DNA of 64,000 bases from Puccinia triticina (Eukaryota > Basidiomycota > Pucciniomycetes > Pucciniales > Pucciniaceae): NCBI RefSeq assembly GCF_026914185.1, contig NC_070563.1, positions 6,097,001-6,161,000 of the forward strand, in the 5' to 3' direction. The notes under the pieces were generated by a model. It ran no database searches. It was not told the origin of the DNA and worked only from the letters and a program-made list of their open reading frames with translations. Position 1 is the stretch's first letter; every line of letters starts with the position of its first letter. The position numbers and the translations under genes were made by a program. Below, one piece after another: positions 1-9,874 of the stretch.

Positions 1-188
1 GAGATTACTTCTGGTGGTCGTCTCATTTTCGTCGCGCGACAGCATCCTGGTATATCTTGTCCTGATTAAACAGAACTATATGTACATTAATCTAGCGAAA
101 GAAAGCTGAGGAGGATGGACAGTGGGGTGGGTGGTCCGGCTTTTATCTTTAGTCAGCCAAGGCCCATGCACGAACAAACGAAATACGT

Positions 189-1554
189 TCAAGAAGAGGA
201 AGGAGTATGAGTCGAATTGGTAGAAGAGGGGAACAAGTTTTCGTCGAGGAGTTTCTGGAGACTGAGTTGATTAGAGACGTTTCTGAAGCCGGACGAAGTG
301 CGAGCGTAGGAGTCCTTAAAAGAAGCGGACGAGTTGAGCGAGGAGGCGAGTGTGTTTGAGTGGGGGTTGGTAGAGACGGAGGAGGAGGAGAAGGGGGAGA
401 AGACGGAGCGCTTGAAGAGGTGGAGGGTGGAGCGGGAGAGCGGGTTGATGGTCGGGTCGCGGCTGAGGACCTCGTCCTTGTCTGTCGCCCTGCGGGTCGA
501 ACCTGACGAGGGCGAGGAGCGCAGCGAGGAGCTGAGCAGGCTGTGTCGGGTGAGCAGCGGCGAATGGGCAGATCTTCGGCCCGGATCGTCGCCATGTCCC
601 TACACAAAAACACACACGGATCAGGAAACTGGACACGAGGGAGAGAGGGGGGAAAGGGGCTGACCAGGGAGACGGAGAGAGGGTTCTTGTGCAGGACTTG
701 CACAGCTCCGCCGCGTTTCTGCTGCGGCGTCAGCGGCAGATCTACGTGCGTCACCGGCGTCTGGGTCTTCAGTCTGTAGTAGCCCTCCAGCAGGTTCCAA
801 CACAGCAGGACTAGCAACAGCCACTCTAAAGCCAGATCCCAAGTCAGTCCTCCTTTTTCTTGCTGGATGTGGCGAGGTAAAAGGTGTATGTACCTGTGAC
901 TTGGAGCGGGACCGAGAGGAAGGGCAGACGAGCCCCGACGGTCTGGATGCACTGGCTGGGATAAGAAAGCAACGTGAGTGTGTGGAAACGAAGGGTGAGG
1001 GGGCGATGCGGAAAGAGAGAGAGAGAGAGAGAGAGAGCGTACTTGTATATCCGGGTGGAGGTGAGGATCCATACGACGATGAGCGAGAGGAGGTTGACGC
1101 GGATCCGGTCGAGGATAGATTTCTGGCCAAGGATGAGGCCTGTGGTGGCGAGCGTGGGGTTGAGACTGATCGGGACTCGGCTAGAGGGCGCGGGCGTTTT
1201 GCGGGGTGTGGAGGTAACTGATGGGGAGGGTCTGTTGTAGACGGAAGACGAAAGCGGGGTGGAGGAGCTGAAATAGGAGGATGTCTGGATGGGCGTAGTC
1301 GTAGTATTTTTTGCTGGTTTCATTGGCGTTGTTGTTGCTGTTGTGGGTGTTGAGGGTGCTGAGGGTTTGGGGAAGTGGTTGAAGCTGGTCCGCTGGTCGT
1401 GGGTGGTTTCTACCAAGTCCTGGATCCATTGCTGGTGGTTCTCTGCCTGGTTTTTCTGCGCCGTTTTCTGGCTGGGTGTGTTGGTCGTTGTTGATGGTGA
1501 GAAGTGGACTGTTCGGTGTGTTGAGTATCGGCTGAGGGGAGAGTAGTCGGCCAT
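189..1554 (-). CDS. POM34: POM34-like nuclear pore membrane nucleoporin
   Basis: Four exons read on the minus strand: 1554-1043, 955-894, 849-704 and 599-189. All junctions are GT/AG and the lengths sum to 1131 nt, giving 376 aa. The start is the ATG at 1554 (protein begins MADYSPLSRY). A Ser/Thr/Pro-rich N terminus with FSP-type spacing is followed by two hydrophobic segments: NLLSLIVVWILTSTRI around residues 155-170 and WLLLVLLCWNLLEGYY around 200-215. Just after the second comes LPLTPQQKR, which resembles the Pro-Leu-Thr-Pro box following the membrane pair in fungal POM34. The C-terminal tail is Ser-rich and ends at TGA 189-191. Known for the family: POM34 anchors the nuclear pore complex in the pore membrane with POM152 and NDC1. 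Identity rests on architecture and the short box, so it is probable rather than certain. The gene is divergent from NOP58, with about 350 bp between the starts. Confidence 0.7.
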
Positions 1555-1907
1555 CGTCGGCAGGTGTGGTTGGTTCCCGGCGGTCCTCGAGCGGCTGTGA
1601 AGGGGCGCCGCTGGTCGTTGGGCCCCAGCCGGGCCTGGGCAGTCCACGGGCCAGCCGAGCCCATCCATAATGCTGTCTGGTTCCGCAGCCCACAGAGACC
1701 GTTTCCATTTTGAATATGCAATTTGCAAGTCCCACGGCCCAGCAGCCACGCGGCGCCTGGGCGGACTTTTTTCTGACTGCAAGCAACGCTCGAGAAGACC
1801 TAACAGCCACTCAAGCCACCAAAGCCAAAGCATCTTCGACTGCCGCTCGTTTCTTGCTTTGACTGAAAATTCGAGGTGACGGAATAGTATCTACTTAGCT
1901 TCTCAAG

Positions 1908-4264
1908 ATGTCAGTCAGGTTTTTCTTAGGATGTCCCACAGAACCTCTCCGCGCACAGAAAGAAGATTACTGACTCTCCCTATATCTTCTCCTTCTCTGC
2001 AGGTTGGTATTATTTGAATCTTCGGTCGGGTTCTGTCTTTTCAAAGTTGCTGATAACGGAAGTCTACTCACGGATGGAAACTTGTACAAGAAGTTTGATA
2101 CCCCGGCTAGTGCATCCAATCTGTCAGTTCTGAGCCAACTATTTGGAATTCTCCTAGGGTGTATGTGAACTCAATCAGCGCGCTCGAACTTAACTTGCAA
2201 CAACAACAGTGTCAAATTACAAAGCATTCACCGATTCAAGAGTACCGCTGATGCCGTCGAAGACTTGAGCGCAATCGGAGATGGCAAACTATCGAAAAAG
2301 TTGGTTGATATCCGCCCATACCCAACATGCAAATCCGGATACTGATTTCCTGCCTGCTTCTCAGCTTGAAGAAATTCTTGGTTGATGAAATCTCAGGTGG
2401 TGTCGAGGGCAAGAAAAGCAAAGAGACTTTGGCAGTTGTGGATCCCAAGCTAGGTTCGTGTCTCAGTCCCGGCCATGTCTCCCACCTTTGAGCACAACTC
2501 CCCCGAGCTCAATCCGATCACATCCCACTGGGGGAATTACCATGATAGGCGGAGCAATCACCAAGAAACTGGGCTTCAATGTCCTCTCCGATTCGACCAC
2601 CACCGACCTGTTCCGTGGAATTCGTTCCCAATTAGCCCCTTTGTTGGGCGATTACAACGTCGATGAAAGTGATCTAAACACCATGAATCTGGGTCTCAGT
2701 CACTCATTGAGTCGGTAAGCTATGGCCCGTTGGTGCTTGCAACACGTCAAGCTCTTCATAGAGGCTGATTCTTTGGACGAACTGTGAACAGATTCAAACT
2801 CAAATACTCAACTGATAAAGTCGATACCATGATCGTTCAAGCCATTGCTCTTCTTGACGATCTCGACAAGGAGGTCAACATTTACGCCATGAGGGTCAAG
2901 GAGTGGTATGGATGGCATTTCCCGGAAATGGCGAAGATCATCTCGGACAACTTGGCTTACGCTAAAATCGTCAAGACAATGGGTTAGACCACCATTTCCT
3001 CATAACTTGTCTTGACCACAAACCTAACAATAGTTGTACGCCAAAAATCTTCAGGTCTCCGAACAAACTACGCGAAAACGGATTTTTCTGAGATTTTGCC
3101 TGAAGAGCTCGAAGGAACTCTCAAGGCTTCTGCAGCGATCTCGATGGGAACAGAAATATCTGAATCCGACTTACTTCACATCCAATCTTTGGCCTCACAA
3201 GTGATCTCGTTGATGCAATACCGGACCGAGCTGTTCGAGTACCTTCGAAATCGAATGACAGCTATCGCACCTAACCTGACGGCCATCCTCGGTGAATTGG
3301 TTGGCGCAAGGCTCATCGCACACAGTGGCAGTCTTATCAATCTGGCCAAGGCGCCAGCGTCGACTATCCAAATCCTCGGCGCTGAGAAGGCATTGTTTAG
3401 GGCTTTGAAGACTAAACATGATACACCCAAGTACGGTCTGATCTTCCATTCCAGCTTGGTAGGGAGTGCACCGGGCAAATTGAAAGGAAAGGTATGTCCT
3501 CCTTTATCCATCATACATGCGTTCTATCCTCTTGCGGTTGACGTCATTGGATAACTGATGATTATTTGATCACCAGATGGCTCGTATGACAGCAGCTAAA
3601 GCGGCCCTATCCATTCGTCACGATGCGCTAGCGGATGCGGATACAAAATCGGCGGAAGAAGCTCCGTTGATTGGGATGGAAGCACGAATCAAGTTAGAAT
3701 CGCGACTCCGACGATTGGAACAATCCATCGGAATCCAGTCCGCCCGAAAATCAGGAGCCTCCCAGGATCACCAGAAGCCTTTCTTCAAACGACCCGACCC
3801 GGGATCGTACAACCCTGCAGCCGATAGCGTCATGATCCCTGCCGCCAACAACCCTGCCTCCTCGGCAACCGGGGAGAGCAAGGCTAAGAAACCTTTGATC
3901 GAGGAAATCAACCCTCAACCAAACGATGACGAAGCGGTAAGCCAGGGACATCATCACACAACTCGGATTTTGTAAACAAAGCTGAGATCTTTCCATTCTC
4001 TGTATTCTTCAGGAGGCAAAGCGGAAGCGAAAAGAGGAAAAGAAAGCTAAGAAAGCTGCCCGAGCATCTTTACCCGGCACCACATCAGCACCATCGACAG
4101 AGCCTGCCGTCGTTCCTCAATCGACATCTTCGTCTAAGGACAAGAAACGCAAACATGACGACGACGACGAGGGTGATAAGAGTGCCGGCCAGATCGATGC
4201 CACTGGGAAAGAGAAATCTTCCAAGTCCAGCAAAAAGAGCAAACGGAAATCCGCGGCTGTCTAG
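1908..4264 (+). CDS. NOP58: NOP58 box C/D snoRNP core protein
   Basis: Nine exons: 1908-1909, 2003-2122, 2210-2299, 2365-2453, 2549-2714, 2792-2982, 3055-3491, 3577-3936 and 4013-4264. They sum to 1707 nt (568 aa) with every phase matching. The N terminus [16 protein letters not shown] is the NOP58 N-terminal domain. The coiled-coil region contains [11 protein letters not shown]. The Nop domain contains [20 protein letters not shown], then [11 protein letters not shown] and [11 protein letters not shown]. The tail is rich in Lys/Asp/Glu ([24 protein letters not shown]), as in nucleolar NOP56/58 proteins. NOP58 is a scaffold of box C/D snoRNPs that guide rRNA 2'-O-methylation in the nucleolus. 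The first exon appears to hold only AT of the ATG; a longer exon 1 ending at 1918 (start MSVR) would also keep frame. Identification is strong. Confidence 0.93.
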
Positions 4265-4830
4265 CCCTTTCACATAGATACCTCTACATGAAATCTCCCT
4301 GGCAAAACATAAAACTATCCGCTGTCTTGGCCCCTCCACTGTCTTATTTCTTTTTCTCCTTTTTGATGATGTATTTTTTTGTTTTCTTTTTTTTCAGAGG
4401 GAATTCATTTGGGGGACGTCTTGCTTTTTTTTATTCCTTCCTCACCCTTCCCCCAAAATAAACAGTCCATTGCACCATTCTCAAATTAAGTTTTTTTTTT
4501 TTTTCGTTCTGATCAGAAATACCACTCCTTTTTTTAATAAGTTTCACCCAGACAGATCTGCATCTGATCATTTCTTCCGGTGTGACCCCTAGAATGACGC
4601 AATGCTAGCTGATACACCAATCTAGCAAGCTCGTGAACACCTGTTCATCCTGGTTCTCTGCAAAGGAAATAGATATAGTTGAAACCAAAATTTCGATGTC
4701 ATCATAGCAACAGAGTATATGATTTGTCCATTCCCACTGTCCACGTTTCCAGTCTGCCGAAGCCTGCCGGAGCATGTCATTTGCAGGCGGGGTGTTTTGC
4801 ATATTCCACTTTGCATACCCACAACTGTGG
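4265..4830. other. NOP58 3' flank, no gene seen
   Basis: T-rich sequence with homopolymer runs follows the NOP58 stop. It includes a plausible poly(A) signal AATAAA near 4458. No ORF here resembles a protein. Confidence 0.5.
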
Positions 4831-4839
4831 ACAGGGCCC

Positions 4840-5120
4840 AATCCACCACCCCAGCAGTACACGGCGGGGGTGCTTCCTGGCCCGCGCGTTTGTGGAGACG
4901 ACGGGATCACCGGCTCCGTGAGATCCACGTGGATTTCACTGCTCCCCCCGTCGTCTCCACCCTCCCGTGGAAAATGCGTGGAGACGACGGGCTTTTCTCC
5001 ACCCGCCTGGGATTTCCACGTCATTCCGATGGGGAAAATGACGAGGATTCCACGGCTGCCCCTGGGATCCCGGTGAAAAATTGTCCCCGTGAGTTCCTCG
5101 TCGTTCTCAACGACGAGGAA
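4840..5120. repeat. G/C-rich dispersed repeat fragment (CACGGCGGGGGT family)
   Basis: This stretch begins with CACGGCGGGGGTGCTTC and repeats GTGGAGACGACGG and ATTCCACG motifs. It resembles the left half of the complete element at 44116-45077, which begins ATACACGGCGGGGGTAC. It lies just upstream of the MID1 remnant and may mark where that gene lost its 5' end. Confidence 0.55.
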
Positions 5121-5316
5121 CCCACGGATGCCCTTGCATTGCCGGTGTTAGGGTTATTTCGGTGATATCGGCCGTGGCTTGTGTGCGTCTTGAGGACACG
5201 GCTCCCAAGGGAAGAGACTTCGGAGTTTTTAGCGTTTTGAAGTCTGAGACCAAGACTCGAGTGGCGATCACAACGGCCTCCCTGGGGAATACATACACCT
5301 CGCTCTGCCTTTCACG

Positions 5317-6085
5317 CACACACCGCCGCCCTCTTAGACCCGCCCCTGCTCAGCGACCTCCAGCCCATCATCCTCCCCTCCCCCGACACCCTCCAGCTCG
5401 CTCTGCTACCTCCAGGCCCTCCTCGCCGCCCAGCCCCCAAAGACCAAAGCCGCCCAGTCAAAGATCGCCATCCCCCCCTCCCTCACCGACCGGACCACCG
5501 GCCTCGGATCCTTCTCCTCCCAGCCCACCGGGAACGCCTCCAACCACGACTACCGCATCTCCGACTCCGCCGCCGGCCTGCGCACCCAATACCTCATCAC
5601 CAACCTCGCCCCCGCCACCAACTACTCCGCCTGGCTATTCCAGCCCGGCCCGGTGGTCAACAACGTGCCCACCGGGAGACTGTGGCCGTACATCTCCTTC
5701 CGGACCAAGTCCAGTCAGTCTCTGTTCCCTCTTGCGCCCAAAACATCCACACTCATCTGATCTTCCGCACACAGCTAAGAACTGCAGCCTACTCCACGGC
5801 CTGCCCTTCTGTCCCTCGGTCGCCTACGCGGTCCCGGCCAGCCCGAGCCTGTCGACGAGCGCGGTGGTGGCCCAATACAACCGCAGCGTCAGCGGCCATC
5901 TGGCCAACTTCCGCACGGTGGTCTCCACCTACCCGTGCAACAACGACACCAGCGGCCGGTACTCCTTTGTCACGGGCTGCGGGGACTGTTTGCGGGCGTA
6001 CACGGACTGGGCCTGTGCGGTCGCCCTCCCGCGCTGCGTCGACCCTCCTGCCGCGTCCCCGGAGGCCCCAGGGACCCCCACACAG
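5317..6085 (+). pseudogene. MID1: MID1 stretch-activated calcium channel subunit, truncated and frameshifted
   Basis: After an intron at 5714-5774 the frame reads NCSLLHGLPFCPSVAYAVP, then FRTVVSTYPCNNDTSGRYS, GCGDCLRAYTDWACAVALPR and CVD. This is the cysteine-rich C-terminal half of MID1, with the Cys spacing of that family. Upstream, exon sequence reads LITNLAPATNYSAWLFQPG, but it is joined to the earlier DLQPIILPSPDTLQL block only by a one-base frame change near 5396-5399. Similarity stops at PGTPTQ (6085), where a GT could be a donor, and the family's last cysteine block is missing. Composite repeats flank both sides. MID1 with CCH1 forms a plasma-membrane calcium influx channel. The sequence shows a gene remnant. 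An assembly error is the alternative for the frameshift, but not for both missing ends. Confidence 0.65.
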
Positions 6086-6380
6086 GTAGTGTTCGCCAGA
6101 CCCGACCCCGCCCATCGCTACGCGTCTGCCGAGCAGAACTGGCTCTCGAAGGTCTGCCTCCAACAGGCGCCCCAGCTCGTCGGCTGGGCGCGGATCAAAG
6201 ACTACGTCGACCACAAGATGGCTCGCATGGCTGAGCTCGACGCCGATTGGCCCGCGGCGCTCGTCCGCTACTGGAACGTGCTGCGGCGAAGGATCCTCTC
6301 GGGCGCTGGAGATGCGGACGATGATGAGCTCTATCTTACCAAATTCAGAGCGCTGTATCCAGTAAGACTCGTCTTCCTCC
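6086..6380 (+). other. Open coding-like stretch of unknown origin fused to MID1 remnant
   Basis: The MID1 frame stays open beyond PGTPTQ and reads NWLSKVCLQQAPQLVGWARI, then KDYVDHKMARMAELDADWPA and YWNVLRRRI. This is not MID1 and I do not recognise it. It looks like real coding sequence (balanced, helical, Trp-containing). It ends near a GTAAGA donor-like site at 6362 just before the tail of a SINE-like repeat. It could be an exon of another gene or a transposon fragment. Confidence 0.35.
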
Positions 6381-6486
6381 TACTGCAACCCTCCCCTCTG
6401 ACGAAGAAGTGCAGGCGATGCTGCGTGGCAGAGCCCAGGAGGCCCCGGGTGATGAAGATGAAGATGGTGCCGCAGATGGCTTCTAA

Positions 6487-6679
6487 TTATCTTATTTTCA
6501 TGTTTTCTTTTTTTTTCCTTTTTATGTTGTTTGTTTTCTTATCTTTCCTCGTCCAGTGCTCCTCCATGTCCCCCATGCAATGCAGTGCGTGGTACCCAGG
6601 CGGTACCACATTCTGCTGCAGATATAACCCGCGGATTTGATCCGCTCCGCGCAAGGCTAACTGAGCCACCGCACCCCCC
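6487..6679 (-). mobile_element. tRNA-derived SINE-like module, copy 1
   Basis: The minus strand starts GGGGGGTGCGGTGGCTCAGT. It carries a pol III A box (TGGCTCAGTTAGC) and a B box about 30 nt later (GGATCAAATCC). A conserved body follows (GCAGAATGTGGTACC, then a TACCACGC/CTGCATTGCAT block) and an A-rich tail (GGAAAAAAAAAGAAAACATG). The tRNA-like head, unrelated body and A-rich 3' end are the layout of a tRNA-SINE. The same body occurs at 13477-13685 in the opposite orientation. Confidence 0.65.
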
Positions 6680-7060
6680 AAAGGTGAATGCGACGGACCG
6701 GTGAGCCACGTGGAGACCACCGCTCAAGGTGTCGCTGCCTCGTGGGCTCGACCAACCCGTCGTTGTGGGCTCGACCAACCCGTCGTGATTACGGGTTTTC
6801 CTCGGTGGAATTGCCGTCGGTGGTGTGGTGGGGCCGGCGTGGACCCGACCATCCCGTCGGTGCCACGAGAAATCCACGGGGAATCCACGGAGAGCCAAAA
6901 GCCCACGTGGATTCCTCGCCGTGCCCAGTTGGTGGAGTCCCCGTGAACGTGTGGACCAACAGCCGCTGGTCCGACCTCGCGCGCGGCCACCACGTGGAGT
7001 CCTTGTGGAAACCGCGTGATTTCCCCGTGGACGGACTCCCCGGGTGTATGTAGCATACCT
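6680..7060. repeat. Composite G/C-rich repeat joined to SINE-like module, copy 1
   Basis: The stretch is rich in CCACGTGGA and ATCCACGG motifs and contains GTGAACGTGTGGACCAACAG followed by CCGCTGGTCCGACC. That block recurs with few changes at about 44765-44815 and, inverted, at about 13165-13215. No ORF is credible. Confidence 0.6.
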
Positions 7061-7624
7061 GATACCCAAGGTCCCAACCTATTTTAAAACTCTAGTCTCC
7101 AAACCAGATTATTGAAATGAGTCGAAAGGTGTTTGGTCTCTCCAAGCTATTTGGCAGTGTATTAAAGAGGGGATGTGAGAATTGATGACTTGAAGAAATC
7201 TATCTCGAAAAGGGCCGTCAATCGATTGTCAGCTGGAAATGTCCCCAGCCAATGTATCTTGCCCGGGAAAGTCACGGCAACGATCGCACCCGATCAGTCA
7301 ATGGACGCTTCGCTTCGAAAAGAAGAAGTGAACTGCGCGCCCCGCAGGCTCAGCCTGCATGGTCCAGCAGGACAGTTGCATCAGGGAGTCAGGACATCCT
7401 GGTTACCAGATGCAAAGCCAAAATTCCATTTTGAGGATGGTTCAGCTAACATGGTCTGTTTTGCAGCATTCAACTGCTTGCCTTGCGTGGATTGAACTAT
7501 AAGACTCCCTGAGGGATCAGTCAATTAGGACTGCACAATTCAGAGAGCTTGGAAAATCCTGTTGCCAGCTGCGCCGCTGTAATTGGCAGTTAGCTGATTT
7601 CTAGCGCAGCGTAGCAGCCCACTG
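7061..7624. other. Intergenic; diverged end of a GCTACG-type element near 7552-7632
   Basis: No recognisable gene. CAGCTGCGCCGCTG and TAGCGCAGCGTAGCAGCCCA ending in CTGTTG look like a decayed end of the palindromic family seen intact at 23814-24300. Confidence 0.3.
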
Positions 7625-7815
7625 TTGCAGGCTGGTATCTCAGGATGTAAACAGGTCGGGTTTGGGTTGGAAAACAGTGCCCAAACCCAACCCGAGGTAA
7701 AAGTTGGGTCGGGTTGGGGCAGGTCAAAATGTCAAACAGGCTGCCCAAACCCAAACCCAATCAATGTTGAGTCAGGTCGGGTCAGGGTTGGGTTAGGGGT
7801 GACCCAAGCGTTTTG
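7625..7815. repeat. GGGTTGGG/CCCAAACCC dispersed repeat, copy 1
   Basis: Alternating GGGTTTGGG and CCCAAACCC blocks with GGAAAACAGTGCCCAA. The inverted counterpart at about 59850-60030 matches it, including the flanking GGATG(A/T)AA. It has no coding potential and is not a telomeric array, because unit and strand vary. Confidence 0.55.
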
Positions 7816-8055
7816 GGCCATTGAATGAGAAAGGAAATAAAATATTCAATTTTTGGACATTTTATCCAAATGGTCCTGGGGCATTCGTGTGTATACAACA
7901 GGGGGAGCTTGAAGATAAATTTAAAGAAAAAAAATACTAAGATGAGCTAGAAACAATCATCATCATCAGTCATTATAATGCCCTCTTCAGCGCAGATCCA
8001 GTTTTGCGTGCATACAAGTGCTTCAAGAGTGGTAGGTTGCATTCAGGTCTGATTA

Positions 8056-9093
8056 GGGTTAGTCTTTATGCACACCAAAGACATACCACATGCACATAAT
8101 TTTTGGTGTGCATTGGTGTGCACTCCAAAAAAATGGAGTGCACACTCATGCTCTCCAAAAAGTTGGAGTGCACACTCATGCACTACAAAAAATTGGAGTA
8201 CACACCTACTCCAAAAGACATGGTGTGCACACTCATGCACTACCTGATGAGTAGTGGATTTCTCTTTATTCCCACCAATGGTGGGCTTCTATTAGAAGCT
8301 CACCAAGTCTAACATAGAAATTCTATGCTACAATACACTTGGGGGAAACACTGTGTTAGCCAATCTGTTCTAACAGCAGCCCTTTTGCCTGTAGTGTTAT
8401 GTTGCCGCTACCACCCCTAGACTACAGAGCTTTTAGCAGAAAAAAAAAAGACCAAAACCTCCAAAGAGCTTTAAAAAGTGTAGTAGGTTTTTTTTTGACC
8501 TGTGCAAGTTGAATAAGAGCAGAGAAGATGCAATTTCCCTAATTCTACCATAAAATGTAGTGGAATCCTGCAAAACTACACTACACCAACGCTTTGGTTA
8601 GCTTAGCTGGAACACTGTTGTTCCTAAAATTGAATATTAGTCTCACCAGGATATAATTGCTTGAGTTAGTTACTTTTTTTAGCTTGGTGAGCTCTGCCTC
8701 TTTTTTAAATTGCTGGCTTTATTGATTTCACATGGCTTCACCCCATTTTTTTCAAGTGATTGGGTGTACACTCCAATTTTTGGGAGTGCATGAGTGTGCA
8801 CTCCAATTTTTTGTAGTACATGATTGAGCACTCCAACTTGTTGGAGTGCATGAGTGTGCACTCCAATTTCTTGGAGTGCATGGGTGTGCACTGCAATTTT
8901 TGGGAGAGCATGGGTGTGCACTCCAATTATTTGGAGTGCATGGGTGTGCACTCCAATTATTTGGAGTGCATGGGTGTGCACTCCAATTATTTGGAGTGCA
9001 TGGGTGTGCACTCCAATTATTTGGAGTGCACACTAATGCACACCAAAAATGGAGTGCATGTGGTATTTCTTTGGTGTGCATAAAGGCTGACCC
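8056..9093. mobile_element. 1-kb foldback-like non-autonomous element with subterminal tandem repeats
   Basis: The terminal inverted repeats are long and imperfect. The left end reads GGGTTAGTCTTTATGCACAC and the right end, reverse-complemented, GGGTCAGCCTTTATGCACAC. They continue through ACCACATGCAC and TTTTTGGTGTGCATT. Inside are arrays of TTGGAGTGCA/TGCACTCCAA palindromes, in opposite orientation at the two ends. No transposase is present. A target duplication could not be identified. A decayed GCTACG-type element appears nested at about 8340-8625. The architecture resembles the ends of the autonomous MULE at 30426-35593, so a MULE-type MITE is likely. Confidence 0.6.
8761..9040 (+). repeat. 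30-bp tandem repeat array
   Basis: Units of 30 bp built on GTGCACTCCAAT and TTGGAGTGCATG. Four consecutive units at 8911-9030 are identical; those from 8761 to 8910 are degenerate. Because 30 is a multiple of 3, all frames stay open and produce repetitive ORFs that are not genes. Confidence 0.85.
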
Positions 9094-9870
9094 TTTATAA
9101 ATCATTTCCTAACCCACATCTGACTCACATCCAACCCAGAAAAACATAAAATTAGACTCTGGCACTCTCTGGAGAGTGCATCAAAGTCACCTCTGGTGCA
9201 TGGTATTAGGGGGGTTCACAATTGAAATTGACAAAACTTTGAGACACATTTTAAGGTGTTTATGAACATTTTTTAAAAAAATTGGTAAGTTGCACTGATT
9301 GATCTGTATCACCTGCTACTGGGCATTTTCCCAAAATTTTAAAATTTTGTTCATAAAGGCCTTAAATTTGCCTCCAAAGTTTAGTAAAATTCAATCGTGA
9401 ACCCCCCTATTGAATTCTGATATATCAAAAAAACAATACAATATGTAGTATTGGCCAATACAGGTATAGTATTGTGTTGTTTCACCATTGGCAAAAGGTA
9501 CTTGGTACATGTCAGGTACTGTGACATGTACTCTGAAGCTGAAATACATTGCCAAATCATGTAAATAATTGGCTCTGACAAACTCCATTGCATCAAGAGA
9601 AGTGAAACAAGCTTCATGACAAATCGGTTTCCAATCACTTGGGGATGATTCTAGCCCTCAAGCTGACAGCAATTTGAAAGACACATAAAATTGTCCCTGG
9701 AAAAGAAAGAAACTCATTTGGGCTGACCCACCATTCCCTTGATTTAAGTAATGAATTCTTTTATTTGTCAATATCTTTCACATATCATCCAGGACCCCAG
9801 CTTGGCCCTCCCATCAAGTATCTACAACTCATTGGCCATTGCTGATCCTTGAATAGAAAATACATATATT
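9094..9870. other. AT-rich intergenic sequence
   Basis: No recognisable coding or RNA gene. Two short blocks, near 9207 and 9395, repeat GGGGGGTTCAC and GTGAACCCCCCT in inverted orientation, suggesting a small decayed inverted-repeat element between them (about 9208-9405). Confidence 0.35.
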
Positions 9871-9874
9871 CAAT

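Noticed and set aside
901..1221. Plus-strand Arg/Glu-rich ORF
   Set aside because: Antisense to the spliced POM34-like gene and driven by its (CT)n intron.
5162..6640. A single 492-codon plus-strand ORF
   Set aside because: Its first third is a low-complexity Pro/Ser reading of an out-of-frame segment. The better frame there is different (LITNLAPATNYS), and only the middle part is MID1.
7625..7815. Telomere-like repeats
   Set aside because: GGGTTTGGG words are irregular and on both strands, and a matching inverted copy lies 52 kb away inside the window.
8679..9105. Several ORFs of 60-117 codons made of repeated CTPNNWSAHP-type units
   Set aside because: They arise on both strands from the 30-bp tandem repeat, whose period keeps every frame open.
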